A stretch of DNA of 64,000 nt. It comes from Arthonia radiata (Eukaryota; Ascomycota; Arthoniomycetes; Arthoniales; Arthoniaceae). Position 1 is the stretch's first letter. The number at the start of each line of letters is the position of its first letter. Below are positions 48,274 through 60,433 of the stretch, piece after piece. A program made the position numbers and the translations under genes. Below the pieces are notes generated by a model, which saw only the letters and a list, made by a program, of their open reading frames with translations, ran no database searches and was not told where the DNA came from. Location: contig PSQN01000014.1 in the NCBI GenBank assembly GCA_002989075.1, positions 682,001 through 746,000 of the forward strand, given 5' to 3'.

Positions 48274-50017
48274 GTGATATATTATGAAAGTGATGTGGGC
48301 GATGAGAATGGAGATGGTCGAGTGTGTTGATGATATGTCTTGTTCGTTGATGGAGTTGGGTTGATGAAACGCGTGCGCAATGTTTTGTCAGGTCGCGAAG
48401 CGAAAGAGGCGAAGCGAAAGAGGCGAAGAGAAGGAAGGGGAAGAAGGGCAGGAAAGAAAGCGTAGAAATAGCGGGCAGCGAGGGCAGCAAGGCCAATTGA
48501 TTTGGTGCAGGAAAGCGCGCTAAACCAGAAGGAACGCGTCGAGAAATCAAGAGCAACAAGACAAAAGGTCAGAAATCGATCCAAATTGAAGTTTTGGAGC
48601 GAGGGAAAGGCAGGGGCAGTTTGGGTGAAGCAAGAGCACCATTCCCAGCTCGCGCCCACTGAAGCCACCGGCTCTAACGCTGGCTTAACTCCGCGGGAGA
48701 TTCCAACGCTCGCCGGGGCCACAAAGTGTCTTCCCCAGACGCCTCACTTCTTCCTCGTCAACCTCACCTCCCCAAACAACTGGGTACGGTTAATCGTGCC
48801 ATTTTGGTATACGGATCTGGATCGCCCTTCCGGTACTCGATCCGCTTAATAGTCCTCCATCTCCACCTCTTTCGGCTTCCTATTGGGTTCAACTGTCCAC
48901 ACCAGACGCAGCCAAGAACGTCCTTTCCTCGACCGGATCTAGAGACAATCTTGGTTCTTAATAAAGCTCTTTCCACGGAGATTCTTCGTGCGCAGATCTC
49001 TGATATTTTTGCCACATGCAAGAAGCCGTCCTGACATTCGCTCGACCTAGTTTGAGCCTTACTAAAAGGGCTTAAGTTCATCGAATTAGGGCTCCCGGAT
49101 TCTCCGTTTATATTCCCATTGCAGTGTGATCATTTCATGCGCAGTTGCGTTTAGCCGCAATCGTGAGGTGAGTGTGGGAACCTGTACTTGAAAGCCGCTG
49201 AAAGCATACGCATAGCAATGGCGGACTTTGTTCGTTACACAAACTTGCCTCCCCTGCAGATCGCAACCTCCTTGCATAACCTGGGTCGACTTAGAGCGCG
49301 CGGTTACGTTGCTCCCTCTTCGTGAGCCAACTGGCAAGGATCCCGTCGGCATCACGTGGACGGTCGAAGCTATTTCTGGCTTATTTAATGACGCATCCTA
49401 TCGAATCTCGATGCTGCATCGCTGCATGCGTATCCACAGGAGCTAGTCAGATTTCCTAGGAGCGTGACAGGATCGTGCGTGTTTGCTTGGTCTGGCATGC
49501 CCGAAAAGCGGCAGCAGAACAAAGAATTCGACCAGGCAGAAATTCGACTTGATATTCAAGCTCTGACCGACCAATCCAACGCGGTCTGTGATTGAGTCTT
49601 GCGGTCCGCACTTGCGCCGGGTCCCTTCCTCTCCTCATGCAACAAGCGTGCGGAGTGTTTGCTATTACGGTCATACCGTAGCAAACACCTTGGATTGGGA
49701 GTCACCCGGATCAACATGATTGATACCGGAGTGGCACTGAAGTCCTCGAAAGATGCCCCGGACCACTCTCACCCTCCGTGTGATCTGACCACGCTGTGGC
49801 CTCGTCTCACGGGCGCTGTGCAATGTGCCGCCAGAATTAAAGCAACCCTGATTAGGTCTGGTGCGGCAGATCCAGCAGATTGACACGGCCTCCGCGCGAC
49901 TGATTGCAAGCCTCAGCACAGCTTTATCAGGCGCGCACACTCCCGTTCAAATGGACGCGGGTATCGCTTTGTTTCTGAGACTTTCCGCTACCGCTGCAAA
50001 GCAAAATTGGAAGACTC
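48274..50017. other. divergent region between histone H4 and the Rua1-like gene
   Basis: About 1.7 kb of promoter and spacer. It includes the H4 upstream region with a 14-bp tandem repeat (48395-48434). Other short ORFs (for example 48502-48849, 49599-49883, forward) have no domain and are not called. Confidence 0.45.
48395..48434. repeat. 14-bp tandem repeat in the histone H4 upstream region
   Basis: The unit GCGAAGCGAAAGAG occurs at 48395 and 48409, then GCGAAGAGAAGG at 48423. It lies about 120-160 bp upstream of the H4 start codon, in a purine-rich (forward strand) stretch, so it may belong to the promoter or leader. Confidence 0.75.
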
Positions 50018-51228
50018 ATGTCCCCAAAGCGACATCCACGAAACGACTTAGTCATCGCTGATGATTTCACTATGCCTACTTCAGCTACGGGCAGCCACGT
50101 TAGTTCCACGTACTCGGAGCAGCTATACGTCAACGCGGCGCCTGCAGGACATTCTTCATACCCGCACGATCCTGGAACTCATTTCAACACCCTAATCCCC
50201 GGTGCTGCATTTCATACACCTCAAGCGCGGGCTGACGGATATCTGGCTACAAATCAGGCGGCTTATGGACCTTTTCAACCGACTGCATTCAACTTTGCAA
50301 ACCAACCTATGGCGTCCTCGAGCACAACAAACCCTGATCAGGTCCTGACATTTGGTGGCCAGCCTCCTCCGCAGAGCCCCTTCGCTAATGTCACGGGTCC
50401 ATGCACTTGCTCAACATGTCTCCCTGCATGCACAGACGGCCTTGCGTCGGGCTATGAGCTGCAAAATGAGGGCCCAATTCACAACACGGATTGGGCATCC
50501 AGAATGGACGCTTTCTTATCTCAAGCTCCACCTCAGGAACCCGGACAGCCTGCCGCCCATGCTCAAAAGCCTCGCAACCCTGGTGATCAATAGTGCGTTC
50601 ATCTGACGGATCATATTGGGCTCACCTAGCTGACCCCTTCGCAGCACGGCAAGATGGGTAAGAGGAAGTGGAGCGGCACGTGAAGGCTGGTGTGCGTTCT
50701 GCTCACGATGGAGAAAGTTGAAAAACAGTGGTTTCTGGTACGACAAAACATACGGACACGGCATCAGTCATATGAGCGGTCAGCCGTTCGCATATCCTTT
50801 CAACGCCAGAATGGTGAATTCTGACCCTTCGGCACCTGGGTCGAGCATGAACCTACATTTCCGCCTTCAACCCAACGGCGAGGTACCTACTGGCGTACCG
50901 ATGGAGAGCAGCGGCCAGAACATACAAGGCCAATGTCCCCTCTGCAATCAATGGCAAGATTGCCCTTTGCTCACCTCCCGCCGTTACAGCAAGAATCCAG
51001 ATACGACGACACAATGGAGTCATGCGTGGCTCAATCATGCATTCAAGGTGCATTACTTTTCATTTTATCTGTACTGTTCCCATTCAGAATCTTCGCATCA
51101 AAGCTCTGTCCACATCAGTCCAAGCAATCTAGTGGTTGTGACGCTTCTAAGACGTGCTAATAGCTTTCTAGTGTCAAGGCAGGCAGCTTCACAGACAGCA
51201 GCAAGGTTACGAGACGGCCAGTCAGTGA
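50018..51228 (+). CDS. Rua1 C-terminal domain zinc-binding protein (344 aa)
   Basis: Three exons: 50018-50592, 50645-51047 and 51172-51228. Introns are 52 bp (GTGCGT..TCGCAG) and 124 bp (GTGCAT, TGCTAATAG, TTCTAG). Exon 1 encodes a polar Ser/Pro/Gln-rich N-terminus with a small cysteine group (CTCSTCLPAC). Exon 2 encodes the diagnostic Rua1-C block: REGWCAFCSRW, KLKNSGFWYDKTYGHGIS, SGQPFAYPFN, then QCPLCNQW and a HAW..NHAFKC end completed by exon 3. The C-x2-C pairs and terminal His/Cys would bind zinc. The family takes its name from Rua1 of Ustilago maydis, a regulator of ustilagic acid synthesis; targets here are unknown. An in-frame stop precedes the first ATG. The last 19-codon exon is the least certain part. 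Confidence 0.72.
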
Positions 51229-53729
51229 CCTAGCATGCCACCATTTCTGTTTCGCCTACACTCGCGCGAACCCACACGCAATGGATTGCAAGAGAAGGTC
51301 GACCCTTGCCGCGGCCATGTCGCTAAACTACAGCAATATTTTAAGGAATGTTTTTGGCGACATATTGTGTTTGGTGCGATAGCAAGGAGGCGTTGAACTC
51401 CACTGAGTACTCATTTTTCTTGTCATCAAGCGAGATAGTGTCCTGTAATGGCAAAATGCACTGCCTTGCAGCAGCTCGAATAGGTAATCACTCAACGACT
51501 GCAACTCATGAGCATGACCGGCGATGACGAACCCAGCCGTTTGAGTCTATGCATGAAATTCCAAATGCTTTTTCATCGCATCTTGTTGTCGGGATTTGGC
51601 AAGTCACCTGTACTGGAGCAGGCGCTGATGATGCACCGTGTCGAGGTCGCGACATCATGCATGCTGCGCATTAGCCTGCGCCATGCATTTGACGTCCATC
51701 GGGGTGAGTCTCGGTAGTGTGTCTGAGCAATTGCTCATACCAGCACCACACAGGTACTATTACGATGTACGAGAAGGGTGTGAGCCTCTCAGAACAGGAC
51801 CATGGTCGAGCCCGTCCTCTTAGTCCCGTTATCAACCATATCCCTCCCAGGAATACGGGTGGTGCGCCTCTGCCGCCATTTGCTGACTGTCCGGACGAGA
51901 AACTGAAGTGCGTCTCACTTCTCGGCTCGGTCGTGACTACTAGAACGCACCAGAAGTCCGCCATCCGCGCAGCAAACACAAGCTGCCAAACCCAATCGAA
52001 GACGATCGGACTTCACGCGCAGACGGTTCACTGCTGGGTCCTCTTCGTGCAAGCTCCATCTGATGCACTTCCACCTCGGTTGCTCACGTGTCACAGATCT
52101 CAGTGCCACCATCAAAGACATAGCAAACACAGCACTGTCCCCATTGTCCGCGTTCCGTACTCTCTAATGACGGCTCTCGCCGCCGACCTGCCGTGTCCGA
52201 AAAAGCGGTGAGAGCCATTGGATATACTCGAACGCCTCGCCACAGCCATGTCGGAGATCCTGTAGGATGCCTTCCCCGCTGCATGTAAGCTTTTGCCGTG
52301 AACGATGGATCCCATGAGGCAGTTGATCGACGTGAAGGTAATGCGCATTAAGACTTTCGGCAGTGGGGTCCTGTCGTACTATGATCGGCACATTGGTAAG
52401 TACTCGTCAAGCCACTGCTGATGTATGTTCTCTGCATCATGCAAAGCCGTCCACAAGCTTCCTCTTAGTCACCAAAACACGTTGGCGCGTGGTTCTCTTC
52501 ACTGGGGTTCGTGAGCACAATCACCCCCCCTCGAAACATGGCCTTTGTCGTTGTAGTCGTGTCATATGCGCTCATGTCCACGTTCGCGCTGTCTAAGCTA
52601 TCAACACGCCATTCTAAGTCATACAAATTCTTGAGCGTCTCGATCAGAACTTTTACGTACCGCCCCTGTCTCACGCTCACAAGCTCACACTCGAAATCAC
52701 CGAACATTCCGTCACATCGACTGTAGAATTCTCTTAATCCCCTCTACCGCAGACGTCTCTCACTCCCATTCCCATGCACTGCTCTCACGCACATGCACCG
52801 TACATATCCCTCACCGCATCCACCAAGCCCATCCTCCACCAAGGCGCCCCATTCCTCTCTCTCACTAAACGCCTTCGGCCCCCTCTCACTCCCACCCCAC
52901 CCCTTCCCCCTTCTCCCTCGAACCAAAGCACACCTACTCTCCCATCTCCGACCTAGCTTCACCCCTCATCTTACAACTCACAATAATCTTCTTCCCCTGA
53001 GACGCACATACACCTCCCTCCTACCATCCACCCTGTCTCCACCCAGCCCCTCCACCTTTAACAATCACGAACATTCCAAGCAACCTTCGTTACAAGTCTC
53101 GATACAGACAGCAATGCCACCCTCCAACGGAGTCCCAGCGCTCTACGCCACCGCACACTCCGACCACTCTACCTGCCTTGCCTGTTCCGCCGCATACATC
53201 GCCCGAGAAACCACATATCACATGGGCACAAACACGTAACGTAGACGTGATCTTTTACCCGACATTCGCGGACGCACTCGCTGCCCTGTCCGTTCTTGTT
53301 TTCTTCTTGAGACTACTTATGATAACCGCGTAAGCTACTCCGCTGTCGCTCCTGCGTGACCGATTAACACCCAACCGCGCGTCCCATCAAAGTATACGTA
53401 GTGTGATGATTGACTTATGATTAAGCTCCATGTGAGGTGACACGCCCAGCCATGACGGCGGTTGGAAAAACCGCGAGGCAATATCTGCATCTCGTACAAG
53501 CAAAGTCATGGAAGCAAACAAGGCGTTGTAGGGTCCCAGCAGCAACAACAACCCACCTATAAGTCACAGAGCGAACATTCTATCGCACATACCGCAGCTT
53601 TCGCTCATTCTCGCGTGATTCCACAAGCCTTCAACGATGACAAACACCCTTGACAATACCTACACTACACACTATTCACACACTATCCAACCCACACCCA
53701 TCCCCTCGACCTCCCCCTTCACCTTCCCA
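51229..53729. other. long gene-poor region
   Basis: About 2.5 kb. Small ORFs are scattered: 51717-52211 (forward), 52465-52707 (reverse, starting MFGDFECELVSVRQGRY) and a 41-codon ORF at 53114-53239. None has a recognised domain. A G-poor, C/T-rich tract on the forward strand covers about 52735-53090. Confidence 0.4.
53114..53239 (+). CDS. possible small ORF of 41 codons after a pyrimidine-rich tract
   Basis: The ORF begins MPPSNGVPALYATAHSDHST in an ACAGCAATGCC context, right after ~350 bases of C/T-rich forward-strand sequence that resembles a fungal core promoter or leader. It has two cysteines in CLAC. A GTAACG directly before the stop could be a splice donor, in which case this would be a first exon. 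I do not recognise it; it may be chance. Confidence 0.22.
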   Translation: MPPSNGVPALYATAHSDHSTCLACSAAYIARETTYHMGTNT

Positions 53730-56302
53730 TCACCGCTCCAAGAACGCCAACCCCCCCACGCCCCCACAACTCCGCTCCAACACCAATCGACTCCAATGAC
53801 TCCCCACAACCGGCCTTGCAATAAACCTGATCCCCTCCCCAAACTCGCCGTCACCCTCCGTATTAAACAAATCGCTCAACGGCAGATCCGTACTAGTCTC
53901 ATTAATCCACTTCGCGAAGCGCGCCAGCAGCTCCTGGCGCACGGGCTTCGTCGCGACCGCCGCCGCCTGCATCATCCAGTCTGATTTGGTGTAGAGGTGG
54001 CGGGATTCCAGGGGGAGGCCGTAGCGCTGCATGACGTCTGTGTAGAAGGCGGATTGGTTGAGGTAGAGTTGTGAGGGGAGGTAATTTTCCGCGCGCGAGG
54101 CGTTGTGGTCCGGCGCGGGTTTGAGCGGTTTCTGGCCGTCGAAACGCGCATCCGGATGTGCGGGCATGACGTCGTCGTGGGGATGGAAGCACAGCTGCGC
54201 GTCCGCGTAGAGCGAGTACAGCGTCACCCAGCTGCCGTACCAGTCGTACGCGAGGTTGGCGTGGCTGCCGTCGCGGCTCATGCCATACTCGGGCGTCAGG
54301 AACTTCGCAGCGTAGACGTCGCTGATGTTGCGGTAGTACTTGCGCTCGTCTTCCTGGCCGAGGATGTCGGCGATTTCGGACATGGCTCGGATGCCCACCA
54401 TGCCTTTGAGCGCTAGGTTGGATTGGAGGGGAAGCCAGCCGGCGAAGTCGTCGGTGCAGAGTTGGTTGCCTGGCCGGAGAGAGTTGTCGATGAGGAAGGT
54501 GGTCCATTGCTTGAGGAGGGAGTATGAGCGGGAGAGCCAGGCTTTCGCCTTTAGCTGTCCTGCGACGGCACCGCCCCAGGCGTTGTCTAATCCGGAGGTG
54601 AACTCGCTGGCTGTAATTAAGGGGGAGACCTCCAGCGGGAAGGGTGTCTTTGCGATTCCGTCGCCGGATTCGACGTGCTCGCGCACGGTCAACAATTGTG
54701 GCGGCAGGTCTGCTTCGAAACCGGTGGCTGCCCAGGGACTTTGCGCATCCTCCGCTTCGGCATACTGCAGCGAATTTGAGAGGGCAAGCGCCATGATGAG
54801 CATGTCTCCACATTCTTCGACAGGCATGTATTCGTCGTTGCCATCGGCGTGGCCAGTCTCGTTCGGGAAGTGTGCGCCGAGGTCGTGCATGCTGTATTGA
54901 TTCGGGTATTGCCCGGACAGCTGATGCTCCAGCAGCGGTTCGAGTAGATAAGCGAGCCACCTCGGGTTCGTATACAGGAAGAATGGGAAAGCCGGGAAGA
55001 TGACATCCACCGTTTGCGTATTTCCGTTGGATGAGATCTCTTTGAGGAACAGCAGCGGGTTCTCAGGCGTGCCGGAGAAGGACGTCGCGCCCATGACCTG
55101 GCGGGAAGAGAGTGCAAGGATGTCAGCGTAGTCTGCACCGCCAGATTCGTAAGCGTCGGCGGCAAGCCTGGAAGAATAGGCGTGAGCCTGCTTGGCCGCG
55201 GTCTGGTAGTCCAGGTAATGAAACATGATCAACGCCCACTCGCTGACGAACCAAGTCTTCCAAAGCGGCCGCATGAGCGTCAGTCCTCGCTCAGAAGCGA
55301 ACTGCACGATCTCGTCTTGGATGTGAGCGATCGTGAACAGCACGTCACTTGAATTGCTCTCCGAGGATGAGAGGTGCAGCATCTTCGAAAAAGCGAACGC
55401 CGGCTCGTTGTCGCGAATGCCACGGTACTCGCGCTCCATCTTGTTTCTCAGCCCGTGTCTCTTCGCAAAGGTCTGGCGCACCTCATGCGAGTCACCGCAT
55501 TGGTACTTGGCCTCTGGAGGTCCAGTGAAGTGCAATCGTCCCCACTCAGCGCGGTCGTAGAACTCAGTGAAGTGCTCTTCGTGCTTGCGCTGGAATTGCC
55601 ATGTCCACAGTGCACCTGACTCATCAAACTCGACTGTCTGCAAATACCACGAAATATGGTTGTTTGGATCCCCGGACACAAAGTCGCCATTAACGTCCAT
55701 GTATACCGAGACATCGAAGGAGCCTTTGGCTTCTATGTGGACGTATGAGGCCGGGATGGACTGACGGAGAGACGAAGCGGGCGTGATCGGCGAAAGAAAG
55801 GATATGGTGAGCTCGACCGGCTCGACATTGTCCGGGCCTGGGATCAGGTAGGTGAGGTTGGTCGTGGACGCGTCGAACTGGGCGCCTTGGTAGCGTGGGA
55901 AAGAGACAGTGTAGCTATGATTTGTTACTATCAGGGCTTGTTATGCCGCAAACACCCAGACTTACTCAGAATCTTCGTGATTTAAGAAATCGTGCGGGCG
56001 GCCCAGCAGAGGATATACCGTATTCGTATCCGGGACAGAAGCCATCATGCTCATGCCAATCTGTCGCGCTGTGTCAGTCCCGTCCCTTGCAGGCTCCAAA
56101 CATGGTCACTTACGTATTGGCCAGTCCAAAACATGGGCCATCTGTCCCATGGATCGTCCCGCGCATTTTGAAGGTGGGTATTGAGGTACGGATTGCGGAC
56201 GATGAGAGGCAGCGTAGGAGGCGTGAGATGAGATGCTTCGACTGTAATGAGGGCTATGCTGAGGCTTGCCAGGCCGAACAGGAAGCGAGAATATCCAAAC
56301 AT
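53730..56302 (-). CDS. gtaA: secreted glutaminase A-like protein (GtaA family, 822 aa)
   Basis: Three exons: 56302-56114, 56060-55966 and 55914-53730. Introns are 53 bp (GTAAGT..GACAG) and 51 bp (GTAAGT..CATAG). The joined sequence reads RWPMFWTGQYIGMSMMASV and NHEDSDYTVSFPRYQG. Signal peptide MFGYSRFLFGLASLSIALITVEA. The family regions appear in order: N-terminal beta domain with VRNPYLNTHLQ, PVELTISFLSP and FDVSVYMDVNGDFVSG; then the helical part with SRQVMGATSFS, DVIFPAFPFFLYTNP, ECGDMLIMALAL, NLALKGMVGIRAMSEIA, YDWYGSWVTLY and TKSDWMMQAA. Relatives in Aspergillus hydrolyse glutamine to glutamate outside the cell. Several N-x-S/T sites fit secretion. Confidence 0.88.
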
Positions 56303-57135
56303 ATTTCGAACAGTAAGGAAAGATGGGATGATCACTCAAACTAGCTCATGCGGTCCTGAAAGGGGTGTATATAGTGGCCAGCCTCGCGATCCGTCCAGCG
56401 CTGCGCGTCCTGGTTTGTACAGCTTCAATGAGAGTTGCAATGAGCGAAAGTTCAACAGGACGACAGCTATGAGAGAAGGAAGGAGCAAGGCGAGCGGGCT
56501 GAAGAGAGGGGACGAGACGAGACGAGTGCGGGACCGTTTGCCGGCGGCGGTAAGCTTACCGTTGCTACGACGAGATGCCAAGCCTGTCTTCTCCGGCTCC
56601 GATCTGGAGATCAGCAGGTACCAAATCCGGGGTGCAGCTATCATGGCACGTGCACAGCAAGGTATGGGCAGCTCTCCACAGCTCCCATCTCTGCTTCTTC
56701 TTCACCTCGTACACGGGCAGTCAACGGCGGTGATGATATCTCGAGTCAACAATTACGCCAGTGAGAAGGCTGCTCACAAGCTCATGCCTAGCAGAGCGCC
56801 GAGATTCATTGTCGATGGCTGTTAGTGGAGCTCGACATCACTCACGCAGGCTCTTATCGAACGAAAGGCAAGAGACAATGCATGTGGAAGGCTATAAGAG
56901 GGCCTGTAGGGTGAAGAGCCTCAGGTATGATACTGTCGATTGACTCTATCCGTGTCAAAGCAATTGTTGACAAACACACAAGCTTTCCCTGTCATACCTG
57001 GGCATCTTTAGGGCTATCAGCTTGCAGACCTAACCCTCAGCTGTCCTCTGCTTGTCAAACTCTATACATCCTTGGTGAACAGTCGGCTATTCGTTATGAG
57101 ACAAAACAAAAGATGACGGCAATCCGAAAGTAAGC
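56303..57135. other. glutaminase upstream region
   Basis: About 830 bases containing the glutaminase promoter and the 3' end of the next reverse gene. A short GAGACGAGACGAG direct repeat is near 56512. ORF 56247-56825 (forward) has no recognised domain and is not called. Confidence 0.45.
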
Positions 57136-58449
57136 TCAAGCGCGGCCACCTCGGTCGTCAGCACCACGACCATGGGTGCCCCGCCCACCACGGCCTCGAT
57201 CATCTCCACGCCAGTTGTCGTTCCACCGGCGACCTGAAGGAGCACGGCGGCCGTCATGTTCCGGCCCCTGGTTGCTTGCATCTCGACGACGATCATGATA
57301 GCCACGACCCCGACCACGCCGTCCTCGAGGAAGCCCACGGATGGAACTCTGGTCATCCCTCGAGGGCAGTGCAAAAGTCGGCGGAACGGCGATCGGTGCA
57401 GTTGCCGCGCCGGACGGTACTGCTGCTGTACCGGAGCGACGGCGCTGTCGGATTTGCGCTGCTTCGCGCGCTGCGGCAGCGATACGAATACGCTCGCCGA
57501 CTCGGCGGGCACGCTCGTCGTCAATCTCTTCCTGTGTCCAGTGCCCACGCCCACTGTAGTCACTATCAAGCGGGATGACGTAGCCGTTGCCGTCTCTCGG
57601 CTGATAGAAGCGCCAGACTTGGTTATCAAGGTTGTCCAGACGCCGATCGACGACATGATCGCGCCATGTGACGAGCTGGCTCACCCGACCCTGTAGACCG
57701 TTGAAGCGGGCGTACACCTCTTGGTGGTCTTGTCTCAAGCCCCGGAAGACACGAATCATGTGGCGGAGTTCGTCCTGGGTAAGTTCGTGGTCTTCAGCTG
57801 GGTCTGGAAGCGGATCTTGCTCTGGGATAGCGGCAGCTGTGCCTTCCGCAGTGGAGCGAGCTGTGTTTCCGCTGGCGCCCGTACCAGTGGTCTCAGGGAC
57901 GATCGGCTCATCTCGAGTCATTTGCTGTTCCACGGTGCTGCCACGTGGAAGCATTGACGGGCCGTGCATTGGGTCGCGTGCAGACGACGCGGCTGTCTGG
58001 CCAGGATACCAGTGAACGTGTTGCGTGCTCTGGAATAGCCATCCGATGGTGTTGTGAGCCTGAGTGATATAGTGCCTATCCTCTTCCTGTTGACGACGTA
58101 AATCCTGGACCTCCTGCGTAAGGAGCGCGACTTGACCAGCAAGGTCAGTTGGGCGCGGCTGCTCAACAGCTGGCCGTCTTCGAGCCGTGGTGGGCACTGG
58201 TCCAAGCTGTCCCAAAGCGTCAGTACACTGGCATCAGTGAGTGTCAGAGCAATGCAGCTGTTCTTACTAATGGACTGCTCGGCCCCGATAAGAGGCCAGT
58301 AGAGCGTGCGGTGGCCTGTTGCGTGAGGTCATCACCAGTCTCACTGTGTGGCGCCGAAGGGACCGGGTCGTCATCTAGTGAGCGTAAGTAAGAGAGAAGC
58401 TGGGGAAGTTTCTTGCTGTGGGTGAGTACGAACCCATGAGATTGGCCAT
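57136..58449 (-). CDS. RGG-rich protein lacking lysine and cysteine (397 aa)
   Basis: Three exons are inferred: 58449-58434, 58374-58268 and 58206-57136. The start ATG is in an excellent context (TCAAAATGGCC) ~35 bp below a TATAAAT box. Intron 1 (59 bp) has a weak donor, GTTCGT; intron 2 (61 bp) has GTAAGA, TACTGACG and GACAG. Both keep the frame: MANLM|DDDPVPSAPH and SSPL|LGPVPTTARRR. A predicted coiled-coil helix lies near DLAGQVALLTQEVQDLRRQQ, another near RHMIRVFRGLRQDHQEVYARF. The acidic middle is followed by an Arg-rich helix (ERARRVGERIRIAAAAREAA) and a C-terminal RGG/RG region (RGRRGRGRG, DRGRGGRGTHGRG). I count no Lys and no Cys in the whole predicted protein. RGG tails usually bind RNA or are arginine-methylated. 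Family unknown. Confidence 0.65.
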
Positions 58450-60433
58450 TTTGACTGCGGCGGTGGAATTGTTCGAATGATTTATAGAGGTCAGCACACG
58501 ACTTGTGCGCTGTGTTGTGGCACAGTGACTGAAGAGCTGCCGTCCCTTGGGTAAACAGATTGTGTGTCTTGGCTGTAGGGATGGCGAGTCTCGAAAAGCT
58601 GATCGAAGAAGGTATATAACCACTGAGGGATGCTTGAAGCACTCGCAACTGTTCTTGAGGATTGTGGAAGAGGAACAAGGAAGGAGAAAAAGTTCAGCTC
58701 ACGGGCGCAAGATTTATCTTTCCTGCACGTGGTCCAAGAGACAAACGCAAGACGCGCTAACGTCATCAAAAGATTGTTGAGATTGGGGCTTCGACGGTCC
58801 ACCTTCAAGGCGGGAGGCAAACTCGCATAGTGGAGAGGGAGGTGAGGCTTCTCGAGGCGTTGCAGCGCTGCCCGACTTATTGCTCTTGTTCAGTACTCCT
58901 TGCATTTGACCAGGAGGCTCTATTGAGGCTGTGTAGACGTTTAGTAACCCATTCCACTCAATGCCGTTTGCTCTCTCTTCTCTAGCTTCAAACGAGACTG
59001 GATCCATGTCTGAACAGATATGTATCCATGCTAGCCTCAGTCTGTCTTCCTTCACGTTCTTCCTCTCCAGCCTTCTTACGCGCATCGACTTCCAAATACA
59101 CCTTTCCATCTCGCGCTGCAGATTCCCCAAGTACAAACAAGCCAAGGACTCAAATGATGAGTCCCAAATCATGCTTCTCTCAACCTCTCATGGTGCAGTC
59201 GCCTCACCTCCTTGCAAAAACTCCGGTCCCCAAACTCATGCTCAGCGAGCTAGACAGCCGGATAACCTGGCTTCCTCCCTGCAGTGGATACTCGATTCTG
59301 ACTAGGCGTGAACGACATAGAAGACTCTTGAGAAGCCTCCGCACGTGCTTGAGATGAGTCAGATTAGAGAGAAATACGCCGGGCGTCAGTGGACGACACG
59401 AAGGTTTGTCGACATTTACCACAGCAAAAGAACTATTGCAGCACTGTAGACGGTGCTGGTTAATATCGCGAAATGCTGGTAAGACTCGTATCTACTAGAC
59501 GGTGGTCCAGGTGATGTTGACGGAGTTCAGACGAGGTCAATAACGGTAGTGATGTGTTAGTTACTGCTGTGGTGGTGTGTGTGAAGGTTAGTGTCCAAGA
59601 GCTAGTCGTGGTGGTGAATGTGAGGCATGGTTGGCGAAGAGGGGGAGAGAATGTGCGCCGTAAGTTCTAAAGACTGATGTGGTTGACCTTGACTACAAGC
59701 ATCACGTTGTGGAGATCAGGGTGAAGAAACGTACTAAACTCTAGGGTATGACGCTGGCAAAGCAGTTCAAATGAGACACTATCGGTGGGAAGGAAGATGC
59801 GTCTCCTGACAATTGAGACGTGCGGAGATGCATGGTCGGCTGATAACGGTAGCAGCTTTTGATGGTAGTGGCTGGTCACTGGACGCTGAACTGGGTCGAG
59901 CGTTGCGTACACACGTCGATTGGAGCGTCGGCAATCATACCACGAGTGTGTCACAAGAGTGCGAGAACACGAGTCGTTATGGTTCTGGTTTGATGAATGA
60001 GAAAGCTCAACAGCATATCCTCAGAGTGGACGAACCAAAGGAAAACACTATAAACGTCATGCACCAAAACAGAAGGATCCTGAGACAGCTCAGCAGCACT
60101 GCAAATGTTCACGTTCATTGTCGAAACACTTCTGTCGAGCTACGCTCATATGTACACTCACATGCGTCCTCGATACACATTCAAATGCTCCTCCTCGCTT
60201 TGCTCATGTCTCAACCCTGAACGAATGTGGGTATACCGTACGCTGCATGTGAACGACTGACCGCGTTTTGTCCCTTATGTCAATGTCCCTTACGCCATGC
60301 GCCTTTCGCTGATGCTATGCACGTTTGCTGTTCGTCTCACTGTTGGTAGTAGTTGTATGTGCTGCCCATCCTAACAAGGCGTGGGTCCTGATATATGATT
60401 TGGCCTTCCTCGAGTATTGATGGTCGGCAAGGC
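58450..60433. other. gene-poor region upstream of the RGG-protein gene
   Basis: About 2 kb with no convincing gene. Several forward ORFs (58547-58780, 58961-59305, 59028-59357, 59813-60220) overlap in different frames and lack domains. No repeat is obvious. Confidence 0.4.
58479..58488 (-). promoter_or_regulatory. TATA box of the RGG-protein gene
   Basis: On the reverse strand the sequence CTATAAATCA lies about 30-40 bp upstream of the ATG at 58449. This spacing implies a very short leader. Confidence 0.55.

Noticed and set aside
52465-52707. Reverse ORF of 80 codons (starts MFGDFECELVSVRQG)
   Set aside because: Protein-like at first sight but isolated, with no domain, no clear partner exon and no start context.
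53902-54960. Second long reverse frame of 352 codons within the glutaminase gene
   Set aside because: Arg/Pro-rich shadow frame of the GtaA-like exon with no domain.
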